Assembly (NCBI RefSeq): GCF_042408365.1
Contig: NZ_JBHOQJ010000046.1
Coordinates: 1 to 5,247, forward strand
Length of the DNA: 5,247 bases
Direction: 5' to 3'
Source of the DNA: Thermoflexus sp042408365
GTDB taxonomy: Bacteria; Chloroflexota; Anaerolineae; Thermoflexales; Thermoflexaceae
Numbering within the stretch: position 1 is the first letter of the stretch; every line of letters starts with the position of its first letter. The notes beneath the pieces were generated by a model. It was not told the DNA's origin and made no database searches. It saw only the letters and a program-made list of their open reading frames with translations. Shown one piece after another: positions 5,229 to 5,247 of this stretch. The position numbers were made by a program, and so were the translations under genes.

Positions 5229-5247
5229 CGCGCGTCGAAGACGCGCG
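5229..5247. repeat. Perfect 8-bp hairpin after ilvD, cut by the window end
   Basis: Bases 5229-5236 (CGCGCGTC) are perfectly complementary to 5240-5247 around a GAA loop. The structure begins 30 bases after the ilvD stop and reaches the last base of the window, so its full arms cannot be judged. The GGGGCGGAGC just upstream (5219-5228) could form more stem if its complement follows. It may be a terminator hairpin or another palindromic spacer repeat. Confidence 0.45.

Overview
The window is GC-rich bacterial DNA carrying part of a branched-chain amino acid biosynthesis cluster. All recognisable genes lie on the + strand. In order they are the 3' end of leuD (3-isopropylmalate dehydratase small subunit), cimA ((R)-citramalate synthase), leuB (3-isopropylmalate dehydrogenase) and ilvD (dihydroxyacid dehydratase). 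The three complete genes have family-typical lengths and intact catalytic motifs. The GC-rich third positions, the bacterial leu/ilv gene set and the GTAGG-type palindromic spacers would suit a GC-rich, possibly thermophilic lineage such as Chloroflexota. That assignment is an impression, not something the sequence proves.

Layout: leuD ends at 254. Bases 255-509 form a leader-like gap with a 9-bp hairpin, an AT-rich patch, and a small open frame (359-583) that has a good Shine-Dalgarno sequence and overlaps the start of cimA. cimA runs 510-2063. The 226-base gap before leuB holds a polypurine tract, a 17-bp imperfect palindrome (2114-2150) and a long hairpin (2225-2265) just ahead of the leuB ribosome binding site. 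leuB runs 2290-3366, and its stop codon lies inside a 57-bp palindromic repeat (3363-3419). ilvD is best started at 3514 and ends at 5199. The last bases (5229-5247) form a perfect hairpin cut by the window edge.

How the genes work together: CimA condenses pyruvate with acetyl-CoA to (R)-citramalate. LeuCD isomerises it and LeuB oxidatively decarboxylates it to 2-oxobutyrate, which makes isoleucine precursors without threonine. IlvD then performs the dehydration step shared by isoleucine and valine synthesis, and LeuD and LeuB also serve leucine. The cluster therefore supports all three branched-chain amino acids. No new multi-gene system is visible. The parts that conventional genes do not explain are the structured intergenic repeats and the small open frame ahead of cimA.
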